Source: Oceanicoccus sp. (GTDB lineage: Bacteria > Pseudomonadota > Gammaproteobacteria > Pseudomonadales > Dasaniaceae). Taken from it: 64,000 nucleotides of DNA. Under the pieces are notes generated by a model. It ran no database searches. It saw only the letters and a program-made list of their open reading frames with translations, and was not told the origin of the DNA. Positions 1 through 9,248 of this stretch are shown piece after piece. The position numbers were made by a program, and so were the translations under genes. The stretch's first letter is position 1. Each line of letters opens with the position of its first letter. The stretch covers positions 1 through 64,000 of the forward strand of contig NZ_JAQWFR010000006.1 in NCBI RefSeq assembly GCF_029238675.1. Direction: 5' to 3'.

Positions 1-86
1 TCTGGAAGAATAAAGGCTTTGAGCAGCATGCCAGGGATATTGGCTTGGCGGATATGCCGCAGGTTGGGGTGGCGCCGCTGCATTGA
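1..86 (+). CDS. C-terminal end of a DmsC/NrfD-like membrane anchor protein (partial, runs off left edge)
   Basis: Frame starting at base 3 reads WKNKGFEQHARDIGLADMPQVGVAPLH*; nearly identical to the C-terminus of the minus-strand protein at 153..2018 (FWKNKGFEQHARDIGLA*). Confidence 0.7.
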   Translation, partial: WKNKGFEQHARDIGLADMPQVGVAPLH

Positions 87-152
87 GTTATGGCATAGAT
101 TTAATGAGTAAATAGGCTATCAATAGCTCATAACTACACTCAAAACAAAGCC

Positions 153-2018
153 CTAAGCCAATCCAATATCCCTGGCATGCTGCTCAAAGCCTTTATTCTT
201 CCAGAAAAAGGCTCCGGGCATTGTGGTAGGTACTACCAGTACATAAAACAATGCACGTCCAATTAAGGACGTAGCCACAATCGAACAAGCGATTACTGAC
301 CACAGTGCCATACTGATAATCGTGTCGCTGGACCAGAGACTTAATCCTGCCACAGCCATAAAATTCATTCCCATTAAAACATTACGCAAAATATACGTCT
401 TACCAAACGTACTGCGCTGAATATAGTGAGAAGCCGCCCCTTCATGATCCGCAGCACTTAAGTCTTTATGGTGAAAACTAAGGCCGATACCTTCAAGCGC
501 AATACCTATAGCCATAAAACCACCCAGCAGGCTTAGCAATGAAGCGGGGGATTGGGTTAGCCATAACAGTACGGGCGTTGCGATCACAGCAATCACCACA
601 GCACCCAGCGTTAACATAGAACCGGCAAAGCTGGCGGCGGTATGCCAGTGGTTCCAAAACGGGCGGGCTTTGATACGGTAGCAGCGGTACATATAGTAAA
701 GAGCGACACAACCTGCAGGGATGGCCAGTGCACCAAATACAGTGGCGGTGATAGCGGCAAGGCGGGTGAATTCGCTGAGTGCTGGGACTAGGTCCAGTAC
801 AAAGTTATTGGCGGGTAGTGAGGCCAGCATATGAAAACCGACACAGGCCATAAAGACGACAATGCCTAAACCTTCTCTGGCAACGGGGGAGTGGCGGAGG
901 TTATTAAAGCCTCGATAAAAACGTAGCGGCTTGCCCAGATGGACGGTGGACATTAATAGGCCGATAGCAATCATTCCCAAAGCGGCGACTAATAAAGGAA
1001 GATAGAGATCCGTGGCAACAATCGCGGCAAGGGGTTTAACACCTAACAGATTGCCGATAAACAGGCTGATAAATAAACCTACCGCAGCTTGGGTGCTTAG
1101 GGTAAATAAGACTAAAGGATTTTCACGGCTGCTTAGGCGGCCAAGGTTCCAGGATTTTTTCTCGCCGACTTTTTTATCGACAACGGGTTTGTAGTGACCA
1201 GCCTTTTCATCTTTTTGATATTTAACCGGCATAGAGTCGGTGCGAGTGACTTCATTGGGTAGGCTTTTGCTTTGTTCAAAGCGGATATTGGGTTTTGAAA
1301 TTTCAGGGTCCGGGAAGCCGGGGATTCTGGTGTCGATATGGTCTCGGTTTTCAGGGGTGTTTTCAACAACGCCAAAATTCAGTGCGTTGCCTAAGCAGGC
1401 GGAAACACAGGCGGGCTTTAGGCCAACTTCCAATCGGTCTACACACATATTACATTTTTCAACTTGGCCAGCTACAGGGTCCAGTTGCGGTGCGTTATAG
1501 GGGCAGACCCAAGTGCAATAACCACAGCCAAAGCAAATATCGGGGTCTTGAATAACCGCACCATATTCTTCATGTTTGGTATAAGCACGGGTAGGGCAGC
1601 CTTTTAGGCAAACCGGGTCATCACAGTGATTACAAGCCATGGAAATATTCATACGCTGGTAATCAGGGTAGGCACCGCCTTCTACATAACCGACCGAGCG
1701 AAAGCTGATATGGGCGGGTAGATCATTCTTTTCACTACAGGCAGATTCGCAAGCATGACAGCCAATACAGTTATCGGCGGTAAAGTGAAACGCATGTTGT
1801 TTGTTGCGGTTGGGGTTAAAACCAATCTCATCGACGCCATTGATATTCAGGCTTTGGGTATCTTCCAGTTGAACCAATTCAATTAAATTGCCATAGCGAT
1901 TATGGGTATCGTTTTCGATATCTTTTAGCTTGGCATACTCTGGCTCATTATCCCGTAGGGGGAAAATGGATTCCGAGTCACGTTTTTTGGCAATGGGGTC
2001 GAATAGTTCAACAGTCAT
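153..2018 (-). CDS. Fused 4Fe-4S ferredoxin (DmsB-like) / DMSO reductase anchor (DmsC-like) protein, putative electron donor to nitrate reductase
   Basis: N-terminal cysteine motifs (CIGCHACESAC, CNHCDDPVCLKGCP, CFGCGYCTWVCPYNAP, CNMCVDRLEVGLKPACVSAC) followed by a multi-helix DmsC-like hydrophobic domain; adjacent to nasA-like gene. Confidence 0.85.
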   Translation of the reverse strand: MTVELFDPIAKKRDSESIFPLRDNEPEYAKLKDIENDTHNRYGNLIELVQLEDTQSLNINGVDEIGFNPNRNKQHAFHFTADNCIGCHACESACSEKNDLPAHISFRSVGYVEGGAYPDYQRMNISMACNHCDDPVCLKGCPTRAYTKHEEYGAVIQDPDICFGCGYCTWVCPYNAPQLDPVAGQVEKCNMCVDRLEVGLKPACVSACLGNALNFGVVENTPENRDHIDTRIPGFPDPEISKPNIRFEQSKSLPNEVTRTDSMPVKYQKDEKAGHYKPVVDKKVGEKKSWNLGRLSSRENPLVLFTLSTQAAVGLFISLFIGNLLGVKPLAAIVATDLYLPLLVAALGMIAIGLLMSTVHLGKPLRFYRGFNNLRHSPVAREGLGIVVFMACVGFHMLASLPANNFVLDLVPALSEFTRLAAITATVFGALAIPAGCVALYYMYRCYRIKARPFWNHWHTAASFAGSMLTLGAVVIAVIATPVLLWLTQSPASLLSLLGGFMAIGIALEGIGLSFHHKDLSAADHEGAASHYIQRSTFGKTYILRNVLMGMNFMAVAGLSLWSSDTIISMALWSVIACSIVATSLIGRALFYVLVVPTTMPGAFFWKNKGFEQHARDIGLA

Positions 2019-2032
2019 AATAGTCTTCAGTA

Positions 2033-4246
2033 TTAAAAGGCGCGCATGGCAACATTAAGTTGGGCGGCTTCAAGCTGGTCGGTTTTTTCTACTCTTACCG
2101 CGCACTGTTTAAAGGCAGGCTGGCGAGAGTGGGGGTCTAGTAGGCCTAGTGATAAGCGGTTAACGCAGTCGTGATAATGGAAAGGGATAAAGACCATATC
2201 TTTAGGGACGCGCTGGGTGAGTTGTGCCATCACTACGGCATCGCCGCGAGGAGAGACGAGTTTTACATATTCCATATTTTCAACACCTAGCTGCTGGGCC
2301 GCTTCGGGGTTGATTTCCATATAGGGGGTTGGGCTAAATTTATTGCAGTTACCGACTTTGCCAGTGCGGGTGCGGGTATGAAAATGCTCAACCACACGGC
2401 CACTGTTTAACCAGAAGGGAAACTCGCTGCTGGGTTTTTCATTGTTGTCGTTAAAGGCCAGTGCTAACAGTTTGGCTTTGCCATCGGGGTATTGGAAAAC
2501 GCCATCGGTATAGAGTCTTTCTGTACCGGTCTCTTCGCCTTCTTTCATCGGCCATTGAATACCGCGCTGCTCCAGAATGTTCTCGTGGGTCATGCCGGAG
2601 ATATTTAGCATTCTTGGTTTACCGTTTAGGCCGTTAGTATTGCCTTGTACGCCTTTTGATAGCAGTTTCATTTCTTCAAAGACGTCTGCGCTATCTTCAG
2701 GGAAGGACATGTTTTGGCTGTTATCCCAGCGTTTGGCCAGTTGATTAAAAATCCATAGATCCGGCATTGAGTTAGCCAAGGGTTTTTTAACCGGTGTAAC
2801 GATATTGACTCGGCGTTCGGTGTTGGTAAAACAACCGGACTTTTCCGCCCAGACAGAGGCGGGGAAAAACACATGGGCATACTGGTTGGCTTCTACATCT
2901 TCATAGGCATCCTGTACTACACAAAATTCCAGCTTATCCATAATGCGACGGATACGACCGGTATCAGGCATGGAGGTCATGGGGTTGGTGGCTACCAGCC
3001 ATAGTGCCTTAATTTCTCCGCGCTCTATCGCCGGAAAAATATCGGTCATAAACATGCCGCGTTTTTTGGGGAAAAACTCAGGGTCTACATTCCAGAACTT
3101 GCCGATCTCTTCTCTATGCTCTTCGTTTTCTAAAGCGCGGTAACCGGGTAGGCCAGAACAAGAAGACCATTCGCGGGTGCCCATGGCATTACATTGGCCA
3201 GTAATGGATAGGGAGGTGCCACCGGGCTTGCCGATATTGCCGGTGATTAAATTTAAATTATTAATCGCGCAAACACCATCGGAGCCGTGGGTGCTTTGAT
3301 TGATACCCATAGTCCAAATACTCATCGCCGCACCGGCATTGGCATACAGTCTGGCCACATGGCGGATAGTGTCGGCATCAATGCCGGTAATGGGGGCGGC
3401 CATCTCAGGACTATAGTCTTCTACCAGTTCTGCAAATTCGGCAGCGCCGTTACAGCTTTGCTCGATATAGGCGCGGTCATCTAGTTGTTCTTTGAGAATG
3501 ACATGGGCCAGTGCATTTAGTAATACCAAATCCGTACCAGGGGTAATCGGCAGATGGATATCTGCAAACTGAGCAAACATGGTGACACGGGGGTCAACCA
3601 CAATAATCGGGAATGTTCTCTTTTCTAAGGCTTCTTTTAAACGCCAGTAAATAATGGGGTGTTGTTCGGGCAGGTTGGAGCCAAAGGCTAGTAAACAATC
3701 GGTATGCTCAAAATCATCATAGCAACCTGGTGGGCCATCGGAGCCAAAAGTGCGTTTATAGCCTGATACGGCGGAGGCCATACATAAGGTGGTATTGCCA
3801 TCGTAGTTATTGGTGCCAATTAAGCCACGGGTTAATTTACCCAGTGTATAAAACTCTTCCGTTAGAATTTGGCCGGTTGATACGACGGCGACGGAATCGC
3901 GGCCATATTTTTCCTGAATACGTTTAAATTCGGCGGCGGTTTTATCAAAGGCGGTATCCCAGTCGGTTGTTTGCCAGTCATCACTTTGATGATTGCGGAT
4001 TAATGGATCAGTACCGCGACCTTTGGCTTCAAAGATAGCGGCTTCGGTTAGGCCCTTGATGCAGAGCTTGCCTTTATTAACCGGCGCATCCGCAACGCCT
4101 CTTGTGGTGACGGCTTTGCCTGTTTTATCTAAACCAACTTCAATGGAGCAGCCGGTAGAGCAATAACCACAGGTGGCATATTTCCAGTCGACAACTTTTT
4201 TATCGGGTAACTTAATCGGATTTTTTTTACGACGACCAAACAGCAT
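2033..4246 (-). CDS. nasA: Assimilatory-type nitrate reductase catalytic subunit (molybdopterin oxidoreductase)
   Basis: CGYCSTGCSIEV 4Fe-4S motif, TLCMASAVSGYKRTFGSDGPPGCYDDFE Mo-Cys region, no Tat signal, next to nirBD. Confidence 0.88.
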   Translation of the reverse strand: MLFGRRKKNPIKLPDKKVVDWKYATCGYCSTGCSIEVGLDKTGKAVTTRGVADAPVNKGKLCIKGLTEAAIFEAKGRGTDPLIRNHQSDDWQTTDWDTAFDKTAAEFKRIQEKYGRDSVAVVSTGQILTEEFYTLGKLTRGLIGTNNYDGNTTLCMASAVSGYKRTFGSDGPPGCYDDFEHTDCLLAFGSNLPEQHPIIYWRLKEALEKRTFPIIVVDPRVTMFAQFADIHLPITPGTDLVLLNALAHVILKEQLDDRAYIEQSCNGAAEFAELVEDYSPEMAAPITGIDADTIRHVARLYANAGAAMSIWTMGINQSTHGSDGVCAINNLNLITGNIGKPGGTSLSITGQCNAMGTREWSSCSGLPGYRALENEEHREEIGKFWNVDPEFFPKKRGMFMTDIFPAIERGEIKALWLVATNPMTSMPDTGRIRRIMDKLEFCVVQDAYEDVEANQYAHVFFPASVWAEKSGCFTNTERRVNIVTPVKKPLANSMPDLWIFNQLAKRWDNSQNMSFPEDSADVFEEMKLLSKGVQGNTNGLNGKPRMLNISGMTHENILEQRGIQWPMKEGEETGTERLYTDGVFQYPDGKAKLLALAFNDNNEKPSSEFPFWLNSGRVVEHFHTRTRTGKVGNCNKFSPTPYMEINPEAAQQLGVENMEYVKLVSPRGDAVVMAQLTQRVPKDMVFIPFHYHDCVNRLSLGLLDPHSRQPAFKQCAVRVEKTDQLEAAQLNVAMRAF

Positions 4247-4271
4247 AATAACAACTTAGTAATAGAAAGGC

Positions 4272-4613
4272 TTAAGCAGACAACTGCACCATATTGTTTT
4301 CAACACGAACCTGCCAGGTTTTTAGTTGGGTTGCTTCATCTTCCAGGCATTCGCCGGTTTGTAAGCAGAAGTGTTGCTTATAAATAGGAGAGGCCACCAC
4401 AACACGCTCAGATAATGAACCAACAATCCCGCGGGAAAGTACATTGGCTTTAGAGAATGGGTCGTGGTTATGAATGGCATAAAGTTCATCGTTGCCACTT
4501 TTGCTCACACGAAAAATAGCGACTTGCTCACCTTCAACTAATGCACAACGGCCTGCATTAGGCACAATGGCATCAATATGACAGATTTCTTTCCAGTTGT
4601 TTTCTGTAGACAT
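4272..4613 (-). CDS. nirD: Nitrite reductase (NADH) small subunit
   Basis: 113 aa Rieske-like NirD protein directly downstream of nirB. Confidence 0.92.
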   Translation of the reverse strand: MSTENNWKEICHIDAIVPNAGRCALVEGEQVAIFRVSKSGNDELYAIHNHDPFSKANVLSRGIVGSLSERVVVASPIYKQHFCLQTGECLEDEATQLKTWQVRVENNMVQLSA

Positions 4614-4627
4614 GGTCCTATCTCCGT

Positions 4628-7156
4628 TTATGCTGTGGCAATTAAATCTTTGCGTTCATCTTCACTGGCAGGTCGTATCTGCTGGCGTTCTTTAACAAAA
4701 ACCACATTGCTGTCGTTTTCATCACTGTTAACAAAGTGATCAAAGCGCTTCACTTTTTCAGGATCTTCAATGGTGGTTTTCCATTCGCACTGGTAGGTAC
4801 CAACTACGTGGGCCATTTCAGATTCCAGTTCGGCGCAGATGCCTAGTTTGTCTTCGATAATCACGGACTGAAGATATTCAAGACCCCCTTCCATATTGTC
4901 CATCCAAACCGAGGTGCGCTGCAGGCGATCAGCGGTGCGGATATAGAACATAAAGAAGCGGTCGATATATTTAATCAGGGTGTCGTAATCCAGGTCAGTA
5001 GCAAATAGGTCGGCGTGGCGAGGCTTCATACCGCCGTTACCACAGACATACATATTAAAACCGTTTTCAGTGGCGATAATGCCCACATCTTTACACTGGG
5101 CTTCGGCACATTCACGGGTACAGCCTGATACTGCCATTTTTAATTTATGCGGTGAGCGTAAACCTTTGTAGCGGTTTTCAATTTGAATGGCGGCGCCAAC
5201 TGAGTCCTGTACACCATAGCGACACCAGGTAGAACCAACACAGGATTTAACTGTACGCAATGATTTGCCGTAAGCATGGCCTGATTCAAAACCAGCATCG
5301 ATTAATTCGCGCCAGATAACAGGAAGTTGTTCGCCCCGGGCACCAAATAAATCAACCCGCTGGCCGCCGGTAATTTTGGTATAGAGGTCATATTTTTTAG
5401 CTACCTGACCTAATACAATTAACTTGTCTGGAGTAATTTCACCGCCGGCAACTCGTGGAACTACAGAATAGGTACCATCTTTCTGCATATTAGCCATAAA
5501 GTAATCGTTAGTGTCCTGCAGCACGTGATGTTTATCTTCAAGGATATGGTCGTTCCAGCAGGTGGCTAAGATAGAAGCTGTGGTAGGTTTACAAATATCA
5601 CAACCATGACCTGTGCCGTGTTTTTCCAAGAGCTCTTCAAAGCTTTTAATTTTTTCAATACGAATAATGTTATATAGGTCCTGGCGAGTGTAAGGGAAAT
5701 GCTCACACAGGTCGGTGTTTACTTCGTAACCGAGGTTGGTCAGCTCGCTATTTAATAACTGTGTAGTCAAGGCGGCACAGCCGCCACAGCCGGTAGCGGC
5801 TTTGGTGGTGTCTTTTAAATCACCCAATGTTACAGAGCCAGCGGCAACTGCACTTACCACATCGGCTTTGGTCACATTATTACAAGAACAAATCACCGCA
5901 TCATCGGGTAGGGCGTCGACACCCATAGCAAAACCACCGCCATCAATGCTGGGTAGAATCATGCTATCCGGTTGTTCCGGTAAGTCCATTTTGTTTAAGG
6001 CAAATTGTAGTAGATTGCTATAGTCTCCAGTGTCGCCTACCAGAACGGCGCCTAGTAGGTGCTTTCTATCTTTATCGACAACGATCTTTTTATAAACGCC
6101 ATCAACCTGATTGATATAGCTATAGGATAAGGAGTCTGGAGTGTTGCCATGAGCATCACCTACAGAGGCAACGTCCACACCCATTAGCTTAAGTTTGGAG
6201 CTCATATCGGCACCGCTAAAGGTGCTTTCACCGGTTTGGGTAATATGGTCGGCAGCAGCTACGGCCATATTATTGCCCGGTGCAATCATGCCAAAGATGC
6301 GCCCGCCCCAAAGTGCCGCTTCACCAATGGCATAAATATCCGGGTCAGAGGTTTGGCAGTGATCGTTAATCACAATACCGCCACGTTCACCAATCGTTAA
6401 TTCAGCCTGTTGGCCCAGTTCATCCTGCGGGCGAATACCGGCAGAAAAAACAATTAAATCAGTTTCTAATTCTTCGCCATCGGCAAAGCACATTTTATGG
6501 GCGGCGTTTTCGCCATCGATTATTTGTTGGGTATTTTTTCCGGTGTGAACGCTAACGCCCAGTTGTTCAATTTTACCCCGTAGCATTGCGCCGCCGCCAT
6601 CATCGACTTGTACGGCCATTAATCGTGGGGCGAATTCTACAACGTGGGTTTTAAGACCGAGGTCTTTAATCGCTTTGGCAGCTTCAAGGCCTAGCAGGCC
6701 GCCACCTACAACGGTGCCCACTCTGGCATGCTTTGATGCAGCAGTAATAGCTTCCAAATCTTCTATGGTGCGATAGACAAAGGTGTTATCACGGTCATGG
6801 CCCGGCACCGGCGGTACAAAGGGGAAAGAACCTGTGGCTAAGATTATTTTATCGTATGAGGTTGTTAGCCCTCGGTCAGAGCTGATGGTTTTATTGGCTC
6901 TATCTATAGCAACTACTTTTTCATGGTTGCGAATAAGGATATTGTTGTCTTCATAAAAACCTTCCGGCACCATATTCAAATCATCGGCATTGCGGGTTTC
7001 AAACCATGCCGTGAGATGAACGCGATCATAAGCAGGGCGAGGTTCTGCACCAAACACGGTGATTTCATAATCACCGGCGGCGCCACTTTCAACCAGTGTC
7101 TCTAAAAATTTATGGCCTACAGGACCATTACCAATTACTATCAGACGTGTACTCAT
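4628..7156 (-). CDS. nirB: Nitrite reductase (NADH) large subunit
   Basis: FAD/NAD-binding N-terminus MSTRLIVIGNGPVGHKFLE, BFD-like cysteine motif, siroheme/4Fe-4S region (CVGSTWCRYGVQD, CTRECAEAQCKD). ORF track starts at 7225, but that start lies inside a sigma-54-type promoter; ATG at 7156 fits the family N-terminus. Confidence 0.93.
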   Translation of the reverse strand: MSTRLIVIGNGPVGHKFLETLVESGAAGDYEITVFGAEPRPAYDRVHLTAWFETRNADDLNMVPEGFYEDNNILIRNHEKVVAIDRANKTISSDRGLTTSYDKIILATGSFPFVPPVPGHDRDNTFVYRTIEDLEAITAASKHARVGTVVGGGLLGLEAAKAIKDLGLKTHVVEFAPRLMAVQVDDGGGAMLRGKIEQLGVSVHTGKNTQQIIDGENAAHKMCFADGEELETDLIVFSAGIRPQDELGQQAELTIGERGGIVINDHCQTSDPDIYAIGEAALWGGRIFGMIAPGNNMAVAAADHITQTGESTFSGADMSSKLKLMGVDVASVGDAHGNTPDSLSYSYINQVDGVYKKIVVDKDRKHLLGAVLVGDTGDYSNLLQFALNKMDLPEQPDSMILPSIDGGGFAMGVDALPDDAVICSCNNVTKADVVSAVAAGSVTLGDLKDTTKAATGCGGCAALTTQLLNSELTNLGYEVNTDLCEHFPYTRQDLYNIIRIEKIKSFEELLEKHGTGHGCDICKPTTASILATCWNDHILEDKHHVLQDTNDYFMANMQKDGTYSVVPRVAGGEITPDKLIVLGQVAKKYDLYTKITGGQRVDLFGARGEQLPVIWRELIDAGFESGHAYGKSLRTVKSCVGSTWCRYGVQDSVGAAIQIENRYKGLRSPHKLKMAVSGCTRECAEAQCKDVGIIATENGFNMYVCGNGGMKPRHADLFATDLDYDTLIKYIDRFFMFYIRTADRLQRTSVWMDNMEGGLEYLQSVIIEDKLGICAELESEMAHVVGTYQCEWKTTIEDPEKVKRFDHFVNSDENDSNVVFVKERQQIRPASEDERKDLIATA

Positions 7157-7220
7157 GCGACTTCCACTTCTCCATAAAACACCTAAACAGGGGATTTCAG
7201 CTAACGTTGGAAGGATAGAT

Positions 7221-7236
7221 TGCAACCTTTATGCCA
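7221..7236 (-). promoter_or_regulatory. Sigma-54-type (-24/-12) promoter upstream of nirB
   Basis: Minus strand reads TGGCATAAAGGTTGCA, matching TGGCAC-N5-TTGCA with one mismatch; about 65 bp upstream of nirB ATG. Confidence 0.75.
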
Positions 7237-7544
7237 GTAGGCCAAAGAGGCTCTTATCTTGTCATTATTGCTGTCTATGCGCTAAATAAAGTCGTTAATC
7301 CTGCCGTGGTGCGGGCTATGCATAGATATGGCGCGCTAATTTTTTACTGGCTATGAGCATAAACAGGGCGGCGTTCCGTTATTGTGCGCTATAACTGGGC
7401 GCAACTTGCTGCCTGGCCCATGTTAAGATTCTACCTGCACCAGTATTGCCTTGGCTCAGAGTTTGCCGTTGGCTATCCGGAGTCTGGGTATTGGTTGGGT
7501 GGCTTCTTTTGTCTCTGCAATTATTATCAGGTACGCCTTAGCTG

Positions 7545-8489
7545 ATGAATAAAATCACTGTTCTACTATTGTTTGTATTGTTGGCTATGGTGCCGTGGTT
7601 CTTTTTTGGTGGGCCAGATTATTACTCGCTACGTTCGGTAAAGTTTCTCTGGAATTTTGGCCACATTGTTTTTTTTGCGACGGCAGTTTTCTGGTCGCTT
7701 AGGGTATTTAATGTATTGGCTAATCGATCTCTTGGCTTTCAGTGCTTGGTTGTCGTGCTTGTCACTACGGTGGCGGGTGTATTAATTGAGTGGCTCCAGT
7801 ATGGGCTCGGTCGACAAGTTGATATTTATGATCTGATACGAAATATCACGGGTGGCTTATTAGCTTTGCTATGGTTTCCAGCCGCTGCCCATGTAGCCAA
7901 TAGACGATGGTTGTATTTTGGGCGAGGCATAGTCACTACGTTGGTGCTATCTCAGTTATTTATTTTATCCATGATTCTAATCGATGAATGGCGTGTGAAA
8001 AATAACCAGCCCCAATTGTCCCAATTTGATTCAGTCTACGAATTAAGCCGTTGGGATAGATATGATTTTTCCGAGGCTTTGGTTGAAGATCCGGTTAAGC
8101 ATGGCGACTATGCATTTAAGGTTGCTTTAACGACCGATAAGTATTCAGGCGTAGCGTTAAAATATTTTTATCGGGATTGGCGAGCTTATGATGTATTGCA
8201 GGTTTCGATATTTAATCCCGATGATAGCGATTTATCATTGGTAATAAGGGTGCATGATAAAGCGCATAGTCTGGGTATTCAGCAATATCCAGACCGCTTT
8301 AATCGACGTATATTATTAACCCCCGGTTGGAATCAAATAGAAATAGATATTAAGGATATACAAAGCGCACCTGATAGGCGTGAGATAAACCTTGCAGAAA
8401 TTCAAGCGATTGGCTTATTCTCGGTGGCTTTGAAAAATCCAAGGACGGTATTTATTGATAGCCTGCGCTTAGTGAAGGTTGCGCCATAA
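7545..8489 (+). CDS. VanZ-like membrane protein with C-terminal CIA30/carbohydrate-binding-like domain
   Basis: N-terminal VanZ-like helices (IEWLQYGLGRQVDIYDLIRNITGG) then a beta-rich region (WDRYDFSEALVEDPVKHGDYAFKV...). Confidence 0.65.
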   Translation: MNKITVLLLFVLLAMVPWFFFGGPDYYSLRSVKFLWNFGHIVFFATAVFWSLRVFNVLANRSLGFQCLVVVLVTTVAGVLIEWLQYGLGRQVDIYDLIRNITGGLLALLWFPAAAHVANRRWLYFGRGIVTTLVLSQLFILSMILIDEWRVKNNQPQLSQFDSVYELSRWDRYDFSEALVEDPVKHGDYAFKVALTTDKYSGVALKYFYRDWRAYDVLQVSIFNPDDSDLSLVIRVHDKAHSLGIQQYPDRFNRRILLTPGWNQIEIDIKDIQSAPDRREINLAEIQAIGLFSVALKNPRTVFIDSLRLVKVAP

Positions 8490-9242
8490 TCCAAAGGCGC
8501 TAAGCCCAAACAGTATAATTCCCAGGCCTCGATAGAATAGTTTAGGGTCAGATTCCAGAACTTTGGTATGAATGCGAAGGCCTATAATATGGCCAACACC
8601 CGCTGCTGGTAATAACCAGAGGTGGTGAATGAGTTGTAAGTCTATCCCTACATAAATAAACGCCGTCATTTTGATTGATACTAAGACAAACCAAAGTACA
8701 AATAAACTGTCGCGCAGTTGGTAGCGATTTATATGATTGGCCAGCACGGCGATTATCAATGGTGCGCCAATTAATGAGGTGCCACTGATATAGCCACCCA
8801 ACATTAAAAAAATAATGTCCAGCGATTTACTTTTACTACTAAGCGTTTTGTTAAAAATGTAGGTGGTGGAATAGACGGCAACAATAAGAAAAATAATACC
8901 GCTAAGCAGCTCTGGTGCCAGAGTTATTAAGCCAAAGACCCCAATCATTTTTGGGATAATAATAATGGCAAAGGCATAGCGTAGATATTGCCAGTTAATA
9001 GTGCTGGTAGTGGGGTTGTTACTATTGCTGGATTTTTTGTAATTTTGGATAACGGTCAGTGCAGAGAAAAATAATAAATGCACTGAGATTAAGGGTAGCC
9101 AGATTAATGGATCATTGACGATCATTAATAAGAAGGGCAATGAAAAAACCGCACCACCAAAACCCAAGCCGGAGCGAACAACGCCGCTCCAGGTAAAGAT
9201 AATGGCGATCAAGCCATATTGGTACCACAGCAGGTCATGCAT
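8469..9242 (-). CDS. TauE/SafE family permease
   Basis: Multi-helix protein with GFGGAVFSLPFLL-type motif; overlaps the 3' end of the convergent VanZ-like gene by 21 bp. Confidence 0.75.
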   Translation of the reverse strand: MHDLLWYQYGLIAIIFTWSGVVRSGLGFGGAVFSLPFLLMIVNDPLIWLPLISVHLLFFSALTVIQNYKKSSNSNNPTTSTINWQYLRYAFAIIIIPKMIGVFGLITLAPELLSGIIFLIVAVYSTTYIFNKTLSSKSKSLDIIFLMLGGYISGTSLIGAPLIIAVLANHINRYQLRDSLFVLWFVLVSIKMTAFIYVGIDLQLIHHLWLLPAAGVGHIIGLRIHTKVLESDPKLFYRGLGIILFGLSAFGLWRNLH

Positions 9243-9248
9243 TGATTA

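Noticed and set aside
7157-7225. 23-codon N-terminal extension of nirB in the ORF track
   Set aside because: Overlaps the sigma-54-type promoter and is not part of the NirB family N-terminus.
7370-7400. GCGC-N9-GCGC palindrome (TGCGCTATAACTGGGCGCA) as an NtrC site upstream of nirB
   Set aside because: Arm spacing and sequence do not match the NtrC consensus TGCACC-N5-GGTGCA well enough to call.
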